A stretch of 15,135 nucleotides of DNA from Deltaproteobacteria bacterium CG_4_8_14_3_um_filter_43_13 (GTDB lineage Bacteria > Desulfobacterota > UBA8473). Each line of letters starts with the position of its first letter. Position 1 is the first letter of the stretch. Of the stretch, positions 5,805-14,006 are shown one piece after another. The stretch covers positions 1 to 15,135 of the forward strand of contig PFIF01000020.1 of NCBI GenBank assembly GCA_002782605.1, written 5' to 3'. A program made the translations under genes and the position numbers. The notes below the pieces were generated by a model, which ran no database searches, was not told the origin of the DNA, and saw only the letters and a list, made by a program, of their open reading frames with translations.

Positions 5805-7682
5805 TTGCCAACCTATCCAAAGGAATATGATGTTATTGTAATTGGTGGGGGACATGCTGGCTGTGAAGCTGCGCTGGCTGCTTCCCGAATGGGGTGTAAA
5901 ACCCTGATTACAACTATCAATCTCGATACCATTGCTCTGATGTCCTGTAACCCGGCTATCGGTGGACTGGCAAAAGGTCAATTGGTTAAGGAGATCGATG
6001 CCCTGGGTGGAGAGATGGCGAAGAATGTAGATGAGACTGGCATACAATTCCGGGTTTTAAACACTAGGAAAGGACCTGCTGTACAGTCGTCTCGAGCCCA
6101 GGCTGATAGGCAGGCCTATCGTTTACGCATGAAGACAGTTTTAGAGAATCAGGACAATCTGGATATCAAACAGACCCTTGTAGATAGAGTATTGGCAGAG
6201 GACAATACCGTTTATGGTGTTAAGACCAACATTGACGAGTATTTTATTGCAAAAACAGTCGTTATTACTACCGGTACATTCCTGAACGGACTGATTCACA
6301 TAGGTCTTGAAAACTTCCCATCTGGAAGGATGGGTGACCCGCCTTCCATAAGCCTCTCTCACAGTTTGAGAGAGTTAGGATTTCAAATGGGAAGGTTAAA
6401 GACCGGCACCACACCACGACTCAATGGCAAGACAATTGATTTTAGAAGACTCAAGCCGCAGGAAGGGGATAACCCCCCCGTCCCTTTTTCCTTTTCAACA
6501 AAAGAGATAAAACAGCCCCAGGTTCCGTGTTATATTACCTATACCAATCCAAGAACCCATGAGATAATAAAAAGCGGTTTGGATCGTTCTCCTCTGTATA
6601 TGGGGCTTATAAAGGGCGTTGGCGTAAGGTACTGTCCCTCTATTGAAGATAAGATTATTCGGTTTTCTGAAAAGCCAAGGCATCAGGTATTCTTAGAGCC
6701 GGATGGACTTCATACAGTGGAGATATATCCCAATGGTCTCTCTACAAGCCTGCCTTTAGATATACAATTGAAGATGCTCAGGAGTATAGAGGGGTTGGAG
6801 CAGGTAGAGATAATGAGACCGGGATATGCTATTGAATATGACTATATAGACCCTACCCAATTGGAGCCAACCCTGGAAACGAAAATGATTGGTAACCTTT
6901 ACTGTGCCGGTCAGATCAATGGCACTACCGGTTATGAGGAGGCTGCTGCCCAGGGTATTGTTGCCGGGATCAATGCCGCCCTGAAGGTACAAGATAAAGA
7001 GTCTTTTATCCTGGATAGGTCTGAGGCCTATATCGGGGTTCTGATAGACGACCTGGTTACCAAAGGAACCGATGAACCCTATCGAATGTTTACATCGAGG
7101 GCAGAATATCGGTTATTGCTGAGGGAGGATAATGCAGATCTAAGATTAAGAGAGAGGGGATACCTTCTTGGGTTAGTGAGCAACGAGGAGTACAGCAGGT
7201 TTAAGGCAAAGGTTAAGGCTATTGAAGGAGAGATAGCCCGACTCAAGGCTAAAAAGATTAAACCAGATAAGACTACAAATGAGAAACTCCTTGGGCTAGG
7301 AAGCAGTCCTTTAGACAATGTGATAACACTGGAAGAGCTTCTCAGAAGACCGGAGATATCGTATGTAGATATGAAATTATTTGATGATTCAACCAGTCGT
7401 GAATTATTCCCTGACGAAGCCCTCCAGGTTGAGATTCAGACCAAATACAGGGGTTATATAGATAGACAGGGGGAAGAGATACAGAGATTCAGGAAGATGG
7501 AAAGGCGGCATATACCCCATGACCTTGACTTTAGTGATATTCCAGGGTTGTCCAACGAAGTCAGAGAGAAATTAGTTAAGATAAGACCCCTTTCTCTGGG
7601 GCAGGCGTCCCGTATCTCTGGGGTTACCCCTGCTGCTATTTCTATACTTACGGTATACATGAAGAAGTTGGGGTATATATAA
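5805..7682 (+). CDS. mnmG: tRNA uridine-5-carboxymethylaminomethyl(34) synthesis enzyme MnmG (GidA)
   Basis: FAD-dependent partner of MnmE; the complex adds the cmnm5 group to wobble uridine 34 of certain tRNAs in the cytoplasm. The dinucleotide fold GGGHAG (14-19) opens the protein. MSCNPAIGGLAKGQLVKEID and RKGPAVQSSRAQADR follow, both hallmarks of MnmG over the folate-dependent TrmFO. SGRMGDPP, RLKTGTTPRL and the C-terminal SRAEYRLLLREDNADLRL are also present, and SLGQASRISGVTPAAI closes the MnmE-binding tail. I place the start at the TTG of 5805 (625 residues) because GGAG sits six bases upstream and the length then fits the family; a TTG at 5781 in the same frame is the alternative. It is first in a rightward string of six genes. 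The partner mnmE is not in the window. Confidence 0.95.
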   Translation: MPTYPKEYDVIVIGGGHAGCEAALAASRMGCKTLITTINLDTIALMSCNPAIGGLAKGQLVKEIDALGGEMAKNVDETGIQFRVLNTRKGPAVQSSRAQADRQAYRLRMKTVLENQDNLDIKQTLVDRVLAEDNTVYGVKTNIDEYFIAKTVVITTGTFLNGLIHIGLENFPSGRMGDPPSISLSHSLRELGFQMGRLKTGTTPRLNGKTIDFRRLKPQEGDNPPVPFSFSTKEIKQPQVPCYITYTNPRTHEIIKSGLDRSPLYMGLIKGVGVRYCPSIEDKIIRFSEKPRHQVFLEPDGLHTVEIYPNGLSTSLPLDIQLKMLRSIEGLEQVEIMRPGYAIEYDYIDPTQLEPTLETKMIGNLYCAGQINGTTGYEEAAAQGIVAGINAALKVQDKESFILDRSEAYIGVLIDDLVTKGTDEPYRMFTSRAEYRLLLREDNADLRLRERGYLLGLVSNEEYSRFKAKVKAIEGEIARLKAKKIKPDKTTNEKLLGLGSSPLDNVITLEELLRRPEISYVDMKLFDDSTSRELFPDEALQVEIQTKYRGYIDRQGEEIQRFRKMERRHIPHDLDFSDIPGLSNEVREKLVKIRPLSLGQASRISGVTPAAISILTVYMKKLGYI

Positions 7683-7683
7683 C

Positions 7684-8361
7684 ATGGTAAATGAGAAGGA
7701 AAACTATTCTACATTAAACAAGCTGGTTATGGATTTAGGGGGATCGCTTTTTGGGGTTGCCGACATTAGAGCCTTAAAGAACAGTTTCGTTGACCTTCCT
7801 CCACAACAGATTGAAGGGTTGGATTATGGCATCTCTGTAGGGGTGAGGTTATCAAAGAGAGTCATAGAGGGTATAGAAGATAGACCTACCCAGCTCTACT
7901 TTCATCACTACAGGCAGCTAAATAACCTCCTGGATCAGATAGCCGTTAAGCTAACCGGACATATACAAAAGGAAGGATGGGATGTCCTGCCCATAGCAGC
8001 TTCCCAAATTATCGATTGGGAGAACCAAAAGGCACACCTTTCTCATAAAAGGATTGCAGTCCAGGCAGGTCTGGGCTTCCTGGGCAGGAATAATCTGTTG
8101 GTTAATCCAAAATTTGGCTCCCGGGTCAGGCTGGTTACCTTACTCACCAATATGCCTCTATTGGCTGATAGCCCCTTGAACCGGGATTGCGGTAATTGCA
8201 GGGAATGTATCCCCGTCTGTCCTGTTGGGGCCATCAAGGAGAGACAGGAAGATTTTGATCATCTGGGTTGTTTTGAGAAGCTGCGGGGTTTTAGGAAGGA
8301 GTGTAATATAGGCCAGTATATCTGTGGGGTATGTATTAATGCCTGTTCAGGAGAGCTTTGA
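7684..8361 (+). CDS. Short QueG-related protein with two 4Fe-4S clusters; C-terminus replaced by a repeat element
   Basis: A 225-residue protein of the epoxyqueuosine-reductase-like / 4Fe-4S double-cluster superfamily (COG1600-type). The conserved centre AVQAGLGFLGRNNLL precedes a ferredoxin cluster CGNCRECIPVCPVGAI. A second set of cysteines follows (GCFEK, KEC, CGVCINAC). It is shorter than true QueG (over 300 residues). Where QueG has its catalytic DxxP region this has ASQIIDWENQKAHLSHK, so a queuosine role is not supported and the substrate is unknown. It starts one base after the mnmG stop. The last codons and the TGA (8359-8361) lie inside the palindromic element beginning at 8351, so the original end after CINAC appears to have been cut off; relatives usually have CP and a few more residues there. 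The cluster cysteines survive, so it may still function. Confidence 0.75.
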   Translation: MVNEKENYSTLNKLVMDLGGSLFGVADIRALKNSFVDLPPQQIEGLDYGISVGVRLSKRVIEGIEDRPTQLYFHHYRQLNNLLDQIAVKLTGHIQKEGWDVLPIAASQIIDWENQKAHLSHKRIAVQAGLGFLGRNNLLVNPKFGSRVRLVTLLTNMPLLADSPLNRDCGNCRECIPVCPVGAIKERQEDFDHLGCFEKLRGFRKECNIGQYICGVCINACSGEL

Positions 8362-8538
8362 AAAAGTACCCCTTTTCGCGTCAGCATACATTTTTTGACC
8401 CATCTAAGCTCGCTCCATTGAAAATTCACAAACTCGCCCTTTGGGCTCAAACATGTGAATTTTCTACATTACGCTTGCCAAGGTGGGTTCCCCAAAAAAT
8501 CTATGAATTCGCTCTCAGGGGACTTCTTCAAAGCTCTC
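8351..8538. mobile_element. MITE-like palindromic element, copy 2
   Basis: Terminal inverted repeats GAGAGCTTTGAAAAAGT and, at the right end, ACTTCTTCAAAGCTCTC (8522-8538) are nearly perfect. The interior is one long palindrome with the same GAAAATTCAC/GTGAATTTTC stem as copy 1 at 2753-2942, in the same orientation. It occupies almost the whole gap between the Fe-S gene and pncB within a cotranscribed string. It provides the stop codon of the upstream gene. No obvious target-site duplication flanks it. Confidence 0.8.
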
Positions 8539-8573
8539 GGAAGGTTGTGCAAAGGTCTAAGAGATGGAGTAGG

Positions 8574-8580
8574 AAGGAGG
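8574..8580 (+). promoter_or_regulatory. Strong ribosome binding site of pncB
   Basis: AAGGAGG lies four bases before the ATG at 8585. It fixes the start and shows that the repeat insertion just upstream left translation of pncB its own signal. Confidence 0.8.
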
Positions 8581-8584
8581 TATT

Positions 8585-9799
8585 ATGTTTCACAGTGTGA
8601 CTTCCCAGGATATAAAGGAGGGTAAGGTAACAGATATCTACTTTACTCGAACCTTTGAGATACTTAAGGCTAAGGGTATAAATAAAAGGGTTAAGGGTGA
8701 GATTATCGCTAAAAAACTACCAAGAGATTGGCAGTGGGCAGTCCTGGCAGGGGTAGAGGAGTGTGCTTCCTTGCTGGAAGGAATAAATGTTAACGTGAAG
8801 TGTCTGGCGGAAGGTACCTTTTTCAGAGAGTATGACCCGGTATTTGAGATCGAGGGTAACTATACTGACTTTGGGGTTTACGAGACCTCTGTATTGGGTT
8901 TTCTATGTCAGGCCTCGGGTATAGCAACGGCAGCAGCCAGGTGCCGTAGGGCTGCCGGAGACAGGCTCTTGATAAGTTTTGGCGCCAGACGAATGCATCC
9001 GGCCATCTCTCCCATGATCGAGAGGAATGCCTTTATTGGTGGATGCGATGGTGTGTCCTGCATTAAAGGTGCTGGTCTGATAGGAGAAGAGCCTATGGGT
9101 ACCATGCCCCATGCCCTTATCCTGATTATGGGAGATACGGTAGAAGCAACCAGGGCATTTGATGAGGTGATATCAAAAAGGGTAAACAGGGTTTCCCTTA
9201 TAGATACCTTCAATGATGAGAAGTTTGAGGCATTGAGGGTAGCGAAGGCATTAGATAAGAACCTATTTGCTGTAAGGCTGGATACCCCCTCCTCCAGAAG
9301 GGGCAATTTTCTGGAGATTATAAAAGAGGTTCGTTGGGAACTTGACTTGAGGGGTTATAATAGTGTAAAGCTTTTTGTCAGCGGAGGTATGGATGAGAAG
9401 AGTATCTTAGAGCTTAATTCTTTGGTGGATGCCTATGGGGTAGGGACATCCATCTCTAACGCACCTGTCGTGGATTTTTCTTTAGACATAATAGAGATAG
9501 AGGGGGTCCCCCGAGCAAAGAGAGGAAAGATGTCAGGAAGCAAGAAACTCCTTAGATGCCCTAAGTGTTTCTCATGTAGAGTTGTACCCGGGGAGGAGTT
9601 AAAAGTGAAGAGTGAAGAATTAAGAGTTAAGAGTGAAGAAGAAGGAAGATGTGATTGTGGGGAAAGTTTTCAGCTCCTTACAGAGCCCCTTATAGAAAAC
9701 GGAAGGATAGTTAGAGATATCCCGAAGCCCCAAGAGATCAGAAGAGTGGTATTAGATCAACTGAGGCATTTTTCAGGACAACCCATTAAGGAGAGATGA
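8585..9799 (+). CDS. pncB: Nicotinate phosphoribosyltransferase (archaeal/thermophile type)
   Basis: Type II phosphoribosyltransferase that joins nicotinate and PRPP to give nicotinate mononucleotide in NAD salvage. The N-terminal half carries the quinolinate-PRTase-like domain. The barrel shows LISFGARRMHPAISPMIERN, GTMPHALI, RLDTPSSRRG, SGGMDE and GVGTSISNAP, the last being typical of the phosphate-binding end. The form resembles the roughly 390-residue NAPRTase of Thermoplasma and Thermotoga more than E. coli PncB. A C-terminal zinc-ribbon-like motif has Cys325-x2-Cys328 and Cys356-x-Cys358. The loop between the pairs holds an array of seven-base repeats (EELKVKS, EELRVKS), a lineage-specific insertion that kept the frame. 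The four-base gap to hsp20 fits one operon. Confidence 0.88.
   Translation: MFHSVTSQDIKEGKVTDIYFTRTFEILKAKGINKRVKGEIIAKKLPRDWQWAVLAGVEECASLLEGINVNVKCLAEGTFFREYDPVFEIEGNYTDFGVYETSVLGFLCQASGIATAAARCRRAAGDRLLISFGARRMHPAISPMIERNAFIGGCDGVSCIKGAGLIGEEPMGTMPHALILIMGDTVEATRAFDEVISKRVNRVSLIDTFNDEKFEALRVAKALDKNLFAVRLDTPSSRRGNFLEIIKEVRWELDLRGYNSVKLFVSGGMDEKSILELNSLVDAYGVGTSISNAPVVDFSLDIIEIEGVPRAKRGKMSGSKKLLRCPKCFSCRVVPGEELKVKSEELRVKSEEEGRCDCGESFQLLTEPLIENGRIVRDIPKPQEIRRVVLDQLRHFSGQPIKER
9593..9641 (+). repeat. In-frame array of seven 7-bp units within pncB
   Basis: Seven consecutive heptamers can be laid out: GAGGAGT, TAAAAGT, GAAGAGT, GAAGAAT, TAAGAGT, TAAGAGT, GAAGAAG. Three units make 21 bp and therefore seven codons, giving the repeated peptide EELKVKS/EELRVKS. 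The array occupies the loop between the two cysteine pairs of the zinc-ribbon-like tail, a place that tolerates length change. Confidence 0.75.
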
Positions 9800-9803
9800 T
9801 AAG

Positions 9804-10247
9804 ATGCATTCCAACAGTTTGTTAGATCAGATAAGAAAGATCAATTTGGAGATGGAACACCATTTCTATCGTTTGTTCAGCCCAAAGCATCATCTCCAAT
9901 CCTTGCCTGAAGAGCGGTGGCAGCCTTACACAGATGTCTATGAGACAAAGGATGCTGTGGTTATTAAAATGGAGTTGGCAGGGGTTAAAAAAGAAGATCT
10001 CTCAGTGAAGCTCTATGAGAATCGGCTGACAATTAGAGGTGACAGAAGGGACTCTGCTCATGCTGAGAAGAGGATATATCACCAGGTGGAGATCAATTAC
10101 AGTGAATTTGAAAGGGTTATAATACTGCCTGAAACAGTGAGGGAACAGGCTATAAAGGCCGAACATAAAGATGGGTTTTTGAGTATAACTATCTTAAAAG
10201 AGCCTGCTCAGGCAGTAGATAAGACACTGGAAATAAAAGTGGAATAA
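9804..10247 (+). CDS. Small heat shock protein (Hsp20/alpha-crystallin family)
   Basis: An ATP-independent chaperone that holds unfolding proteins in large oligomers. The 147 residues comprise a short N-terminal arm (1-40) and an alpha-crystallin domain (about 42-135). That domain shows DVYETKDAVVIKMELAGVKK, the conserved ENRLTIRGDR strand pair and DGFLSITILK. Near the C-terminus, I144-x-V146 matches the I/V-x-I/V anchor used for oligomer contacts. The ATG at 9804 has AAGGAGA about nine bases upstream, overlapping the end of pncB. It is directly followed by lon, a frequent and sensible pairing of holding chaperone and protease. I see no CIRCE element or recognisable heat-shock promoter nearby. 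Confidence 0.93.
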   Translation: MHSNSLLDQIRKINLEMEHHFYRLFSPKHHLQSLPEERWQPYTDVYETKDAVVIKMELAGVKKEDLSVKLYENRLTIRGDRRDSAHAEKRIYHQVEINYSEFERVIILPETVREQAIKAEHKDGFLSITILKEPAQAVDKTLEIKVE

Positions 10248-10257
10248 GGGGGAGAAT

Positions 10258-12663
10258 ATGGATTCAGGATTGAAAGATACTGTTTCAGAAGAAGCAAAGA
10301 TCTTGGATAAATTAGGAGGCTACGATATACCCGAAGAGTTGTCCATTATCCCTGTTAACGACATGGTTATTTATCCCCATACCTTGGCTCCCCTTGCCAT
10401 AGTTGATAAAAGGGGAACTGATGCTGTGGATTATGCCATGTCTCAGAATAGAATGGTAGGCGCCATTGCCATAAAGTCTAAAGGGAAAACAGAGGTATCT
10501 GCAGAAGACTTCTATGAGATAGGGTCGGTTATGGTTATTCACAAGATGTTAAAGATGCCCGATGGCAGTATGAGACTTATCATACAAGGTTTAGCCAAGA
10601 TAAGGGTAAGTGAATACCTTCAGAAAGAACCATTCTATAAGGCTAAAATAGAGATTATGCCGGAAAAGGAAGAAATTACCGAGAGGACAGAGGCATTGAT
10701 GAGGGCCATATCCGGGCGATACCATAAGATGGTCGAGCTGGTCCCTTACATGCCGGACGAGCTTCAGGTAGCCGTCATGAACATTGAAGAACCTATAAAA
10801 CTTGCCTATTTCACAGCAACCATGGTCAAGATGAAATTAGAGGAGAGGCAGGAGATACTGGAGGCAGAGAAGGTAGAGGATAAACTCAGCAAGGTTTTGT
10901 CCGTATTAAGCCGGGAGCTTGAGCTCTTAGAGTTAGGGGGCAAGATTCAGTCTCAGGTGCAAAGCGAGATGAGCAAGACCCAGAGAGAATACTATCTCAG
11001 AGAGCAGTTGAAGGCTATTCAGCAAGAATTGGGGGAGACTGACGAGAGACAGGCAGAGATAAAAGAGCTTCGAACTAAAATAGAGGCAGTCAACCTGCCG
11101 GATTACGTATTGAAAGAGGTAGACAAGGAATTAAAGCGTTTTGAGAGATTACCCCCTGCATCAGCGGAATACACTGTTATCAGGACATATCTTGACTGGC
11201 TTATCGAAATTCCATGGAACAGAGGAACAGAGGACAACCTCGATCTGGTAAAGGCTAAAGAGGTTTTAGAGGCAGACCACTATGATCTCAAGGAAGTCAA
11301 GGAAAGGATTGTAGAATACCTTGCTGTAAGGAAATTAAAGGATGATATGAGGGGTCCTATCCTTTGCTTTGTAGGCCCTCCAGGCGTAGGTAAGACTTCC
11401 TTGGGACAATCCATAGCCAGAGCATTGGGGAGAAAATTTATCCGCATGTCATTAGGAGGGATACGGGACGAAGCCGAGATTAGAGGCCACCGACGAACCT
11501 ATGTAGGTGCTATGCCAGGGCGCATAATCCAGAGCATAAGACGGGTTGAATCAAACAATCCTGTATTCATGCTGGATGAGATAGATAAGGTGGGTACCGA
11601 TTTTCGAGGGGATCCTTCCTCTGCCCTTTTGGAGGTTTTAGATCCAGAACAGAACTGCTCATTTAGTGACCATTATATAGACCTGCCCTTTGATTTATCG
11701 AAGACCATGTTCATAACCACGGCCAACGTACTGGAGACTATTCAACCGGCCCTTAGGGATCGGATGGAGGTTCTCAGGTTGTCAGGATACACTGATGAGG
11801 AAAAGATCTGTATCGCAGAAAAGTACCTCATACCCAAACAGTTAGAAGATCATGGTTTAAACACTGAGAATATTAAATTTACCGAAGAGGCTATACGAAA
11901 GATTATTGCAAGCTATACAAGGGAGGCGGGGGTTAGAAATCTGGAGAGGCAGGTTGCCAGGGTTTGTCGAAAGGTGGCCCATCAAGTGGCTATAGGAAAG
12001 AAGGAACCCACGACTGTCTCGCCCGACAATCTATATGATTTCTTGGGCACTGAAAAGGTTTTTCCGGAGACGGCCATGAGAACATCCCATCCTGGAGTGG
12101 CTACTGGGTTGGCATGGACAGAGGCAGGGGGGAACGTGCTCTTTGTGGAGGCGACGAAGATGCCTGGAAAGAAGGCCCTATCCCTTACTGGCAATATGGG
12201 TGAGGTTATGCAGGAATCGGCAAAGGCCGCCTTGAGCTACATCCGTTCTCAGCCCAAAAAACTCAATATTGACCCTGAGTTCTTCGAAAAATATGATCTT
12301 CATCTCCATGTACCGGCTGGTGCAATCCCTAAAGACGGCCCTTCTGCAGGGATAACTATGGCTACAGCAATAGCCTCCATCCTTACCGAAAGGCCGGTCA
12401 GGAGTGATATAGCAATGACAGGGGAGATAACCTTAAGTGGTACAGTCTTGCCAATAGGGGGTGTCAAAGAAAAGGTATTAGCAGCTAAGCGAGCTGGAAT
12501 AAAGACAGTAATACTGCCCTTGAGAAATAAGAATGATATAGGGGAAATCGATAAACAACTCAGGAAAGGCATGAAATTTGTCTTTGTGGAAAATATTGAC
12601 AAAGTTCTAAAATTGGCTCTTACTGATAAATCGAAGAAGAAAACGAAAAAGTTGACGGTTTGA
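10258..12663 (+). CDS. lon: ATP-dependent protease Lon (LonA type)
   Basis: A cytoplasmic AAA+ serine protease that degrades misfolded and regulatory proteins; 801 residues, the usual LonA size. Domain order is the N-terminal substrate-binding domain (about 27-215), coiled coil (about 225-300), then the AAA+ module with Walker A GPPGVGKTS (373-381) and Walker B FMLDEID (437-443). The C-terminal protease domain has the catalytic dyad Ser696 (in KDGPSAG) and Lys739 (second Lys of VKEK). Both are spaced 43 apart as in E. coli Lon. No LonB-type membrane insertion is present. The ATG has a strong GGGGGAG site ten bases after hsp20. The C-terminal tail is lysine-rich (DKSKKKTKKLTV). Confidence 0.97.
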   Translation: MDSGLKDTVSEEAKILDKLGGYDIPEELSIIPVNDMVIYPHTLAPLAIVDKRGTDAVDYAMSQNRMVGAIAIKSKGKTEVSAEDFYEIGSVMVIHKMLKMPDGSMRLIIQGLAKIRVSEYLQKEPFYKAKIEIMPEKEEITERTEALMRAISGRYHKMVELVPYMPDELQVAVMNIEEPIKLAYFTATMVKMKLEERQEILEAEKVEDKLSKVLSVLSRELELLELGGKIQSQVQSEMSKTQREYYLREQLKAIQQELGETDERQAEIKELRTKIEAVNLPDYVLKEVDKELKRFERLPPASAEYTVIRTYLDWLIEIPWNRGTEDNLDLVKAKEVLEADHYDLKEVKERIVEYLAVRKLKDDMRGPILCFVGPPGVGKTSLGQSIARALGRKFIRMSLGGIRDEAEIRGHRRTYVGAMPGRIIQSIRRVESNNPVFMLDEIDKVGTDFRGDPSSALLEVLDPEQNCSFSDHYIDLPFDLSKTMFITTANVLETIQPALRDRMEVLRLSGYTDEEKICIAEKYLIPKQLEDHGLNTENIKFTEEAIRKIIASYTREAGVRNLERQVARVCRKVAHQVAIGKKEPTTVSPDNLYDFLGTEKVFPETAMRTSHPGVATGLAWTEAGGNVLFVEATKMPGKKALSLTGNMGEVMQESAKAALSYIRSQPKKLNIDPEFFEKYDLHLHVPAGAIPKDGPSAGITMATAIASILTERPVRSDIAMTGEITLSGTVLPIGGVKEKVLAAKRAGIKTVILPLRNKNDIGEIDKQLRKGMKFVFVENIDKVLKLALTDKSKKKTKKLTV

Positions 12664-12701
12664 TGCGAGGCTTGGCTAGAAAAACAAAGAAGAGGTACTC
12701 T

Positions 12702-13346
12702 ATGGATTTCAATACTGAACGCCAACGGATGGTTGAGAACCAACTAAAAACAAGGGGTATAACCAATTTCAGGGTTTTGGAAGCAATGCGAAAAGTTCCA
12801 AGACACAGTTTTGTGCCTCCGGAGTTGATATCATCTGCCTACCACGATGGTCCTCTATCCATTGGAGAGGGGCAGACCATATCACAGCCATATATGGTAG
12901 CCTTAATGACAGAATGTTTGGAGTTAAAAGGAGAGGGAAAGGTTTTAGAGGTAGGGACTGGATCAGGATACCAGACAGCTATACTGGCCGAACTGGCAAA
13001 AGAAGTATATACCATAGAGATTCATAAATCTCTTTCTGACAAAGCTAGGCAGCTTCTTACGGCTCTTGGTTATGACAATATAGAATTCAGGATTGGCGAT
13101 GGGAGCAAAGGGTGGGAAGAAGAATCCCCCTTCGGTGGTATTATCGTTACTGCCGGATCGCCTGATATCCCCAGCACTTTGCAGGATCAATTAACTGATG
13201 GGGGGCGGCTTGTTATTCCCGTTGGCTCGAGGTTTCTTCAGACACTCTACAGAATAACCAGAGTTGGGGATAGTTTTCATAAGGAAGCGTTTACCAGTTG
13301 TGTGTTTGTTCCTTTGGTTGGGGAACATGGTTGGAAAGCGGGGTAG
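12702..13346 (+). CDS. pcm: Protein-L-isoaspartate O-methyltransferase
   Basis: Repairs aged proteins by methylating isoaspartyl residues with S-adenosylmethionine. The 214 residues show GEGQTISQPYM (55-65), the active-site loop of the family, then SAM motif I VLEVGTGSGYQTA (81-93). VYTIEIH carries the acidic ribose ligand, and IIVTAG with GGRLVIPVG completes the Rossmann core. I chose the ATG at 12702 because AGAGG lies six bases upstream and the protein then starts where relatives do. A TTG at 12660 or ATG at 12663, overlapping the lon stop, would add an atypical basic extension. It is last in the rightward string and completes a fold-degrade-repair trio with hsp20 and lon. Confidence 0.94.
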   Translation: MDFNTERQRMVENQLKTRGITNFRVLEAMRKVPRHSFVPPELISSAYHDGPLSIGEGQTISQPYMVALMTECLELKGEGKVLEVGTGSGYQTAILAELAKEVYTIEIHKSLSDKARQLLTALGYDNIEFRIGDGSKGWEEESPFGGIIVTAGSPDIPSTLQDQLTDGGRLVIPVGSRFLQTLYRITRVGDSFHKEAFTSCVFVPLVGEHGWKAG

Positions 13347-13374
13347 GGTATATAATGATTTAACAAATTGGGTA

Positions 13375-13429
13375 AAGCAAGTTTGCCCTAAAATGTATCT
13401 TAATATCTTATATTAAGGCAAATTTGCTT
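13375..13429. repeat. Nested hairpin after pcm (possible terminator or island boundary)
   Basis: The outer arms AAGCAAGTTTGCC (13375-13387) and GGCAAATTTGCTT (13417-13429) pair but for one base. Inside is a second perfect stem, CTTAATAT/ATATTAAG. It is the only clear secondary structure between pcm and the accessory genes and may end the long operon, though no U-run follows. It is also the boundary where gene content changes to small accessory genes. Confidence 0.5.
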
Positions 13430-13465
13430 GTTGATAAATTAGTTGAGTTTTTAACAGGAGCAACT

Positions 13466-13906
13466 ATGGCAAGGGACGAACTAAAGAAGGCTCTCGAAGG
13501 GATACGCAATCCGTTAAATGATATCGTCAAAGGATTGGTGACGCCCGCGATGCCAAGACTGCCAAAGATCCAAATTCCTGCCGATCACAATTTAGCAAGC
13601 GAATTTCATAAGCGGCTTGTGGAATGGATCAACGATTTTGACAAAAGCCTTGACCAAGACCATGAAGTTGGAGTTCGATTAGTCAATTTTGGTCAGTCCG
13701 TTACCTTCCATCTGCGAGATATTGGTTATTGGAACCCATCGCTTATTTCATTTTCTGGCTACACCGAGCAGGGTGAGCCTGTCGAGTTAATCCAACATGT
13801 CTTACAAATCAGCATTCTGCTGTTGAGAGTGAAAAGGCAAGACCCTTCCGAGCCCAAGCGGCCTATTGGTTTCGCAAATTGGGATGAACAGGGCACCGGG
13901 GAATAA
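13466..13906 (+). CDS. Uncharacterised protein, possibly DUF6173 family
   Basis: A 146-residue soluble protein with no membrane segment or signal peptide. The middle (DKSLDQDHEVGVRLVNFGQS, about 57-76) and the following HLRDIGYWNPSLISFSGY read like the DUF6173 family as I remember it; this assignment is from memory and needs a profile search. I placed the start at the ATG of 13466 because GGAG is five bases upstream; a TTG at 13424 in frame would overlap the preceding hairpin. The function is unknown. It opens the accessory patch and is followed by toxin-antitoxin debris, so it may be a cargo gene. Confidence 0.7.
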   Translation: MARDELKKALEGIRNPLNDIVKGLVTPAMPRLPKIQIPADHNLASEFHKRLVEWINDFDKSLDQDHEVGVRLVNFGQSVTFHLRDIGYWNPSLISFSGYTEQGEPVELIQHVLQISILLLRVKRQDPSEPKRPIGFANWDEQGTGE

Positions 13907-14006
13907 AGAGGGACGGGGGGTACCAGTGGCCTTCGTAAGCTACGATGGGGATTGAAAGGAAAAGGTAAACAAGGATGCTGAGTAAGTTGGTCCAGGAGGA
14001 GTTCAA

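Noticed and set aside
8908..9306. A 132-codon minus-strand frame opposite pncB
   Set aside because: It lies entirely within a well-supported enzyme gene on the other strand and has no recognisable motif or ribosome site.
12300..12743. A 147-codon minus-strand frame across the lon-pcm junction
   Set aside because: It is antisense to the conserved Lon protease domain; composition and lack of motifs mark it as a shadow.
13940..13965. GGGGATTGAAAGG, reminiscent of the end of some CRISPR repeats
   Set aside because: It occurs once only, with no spacers or cas genes in the window.
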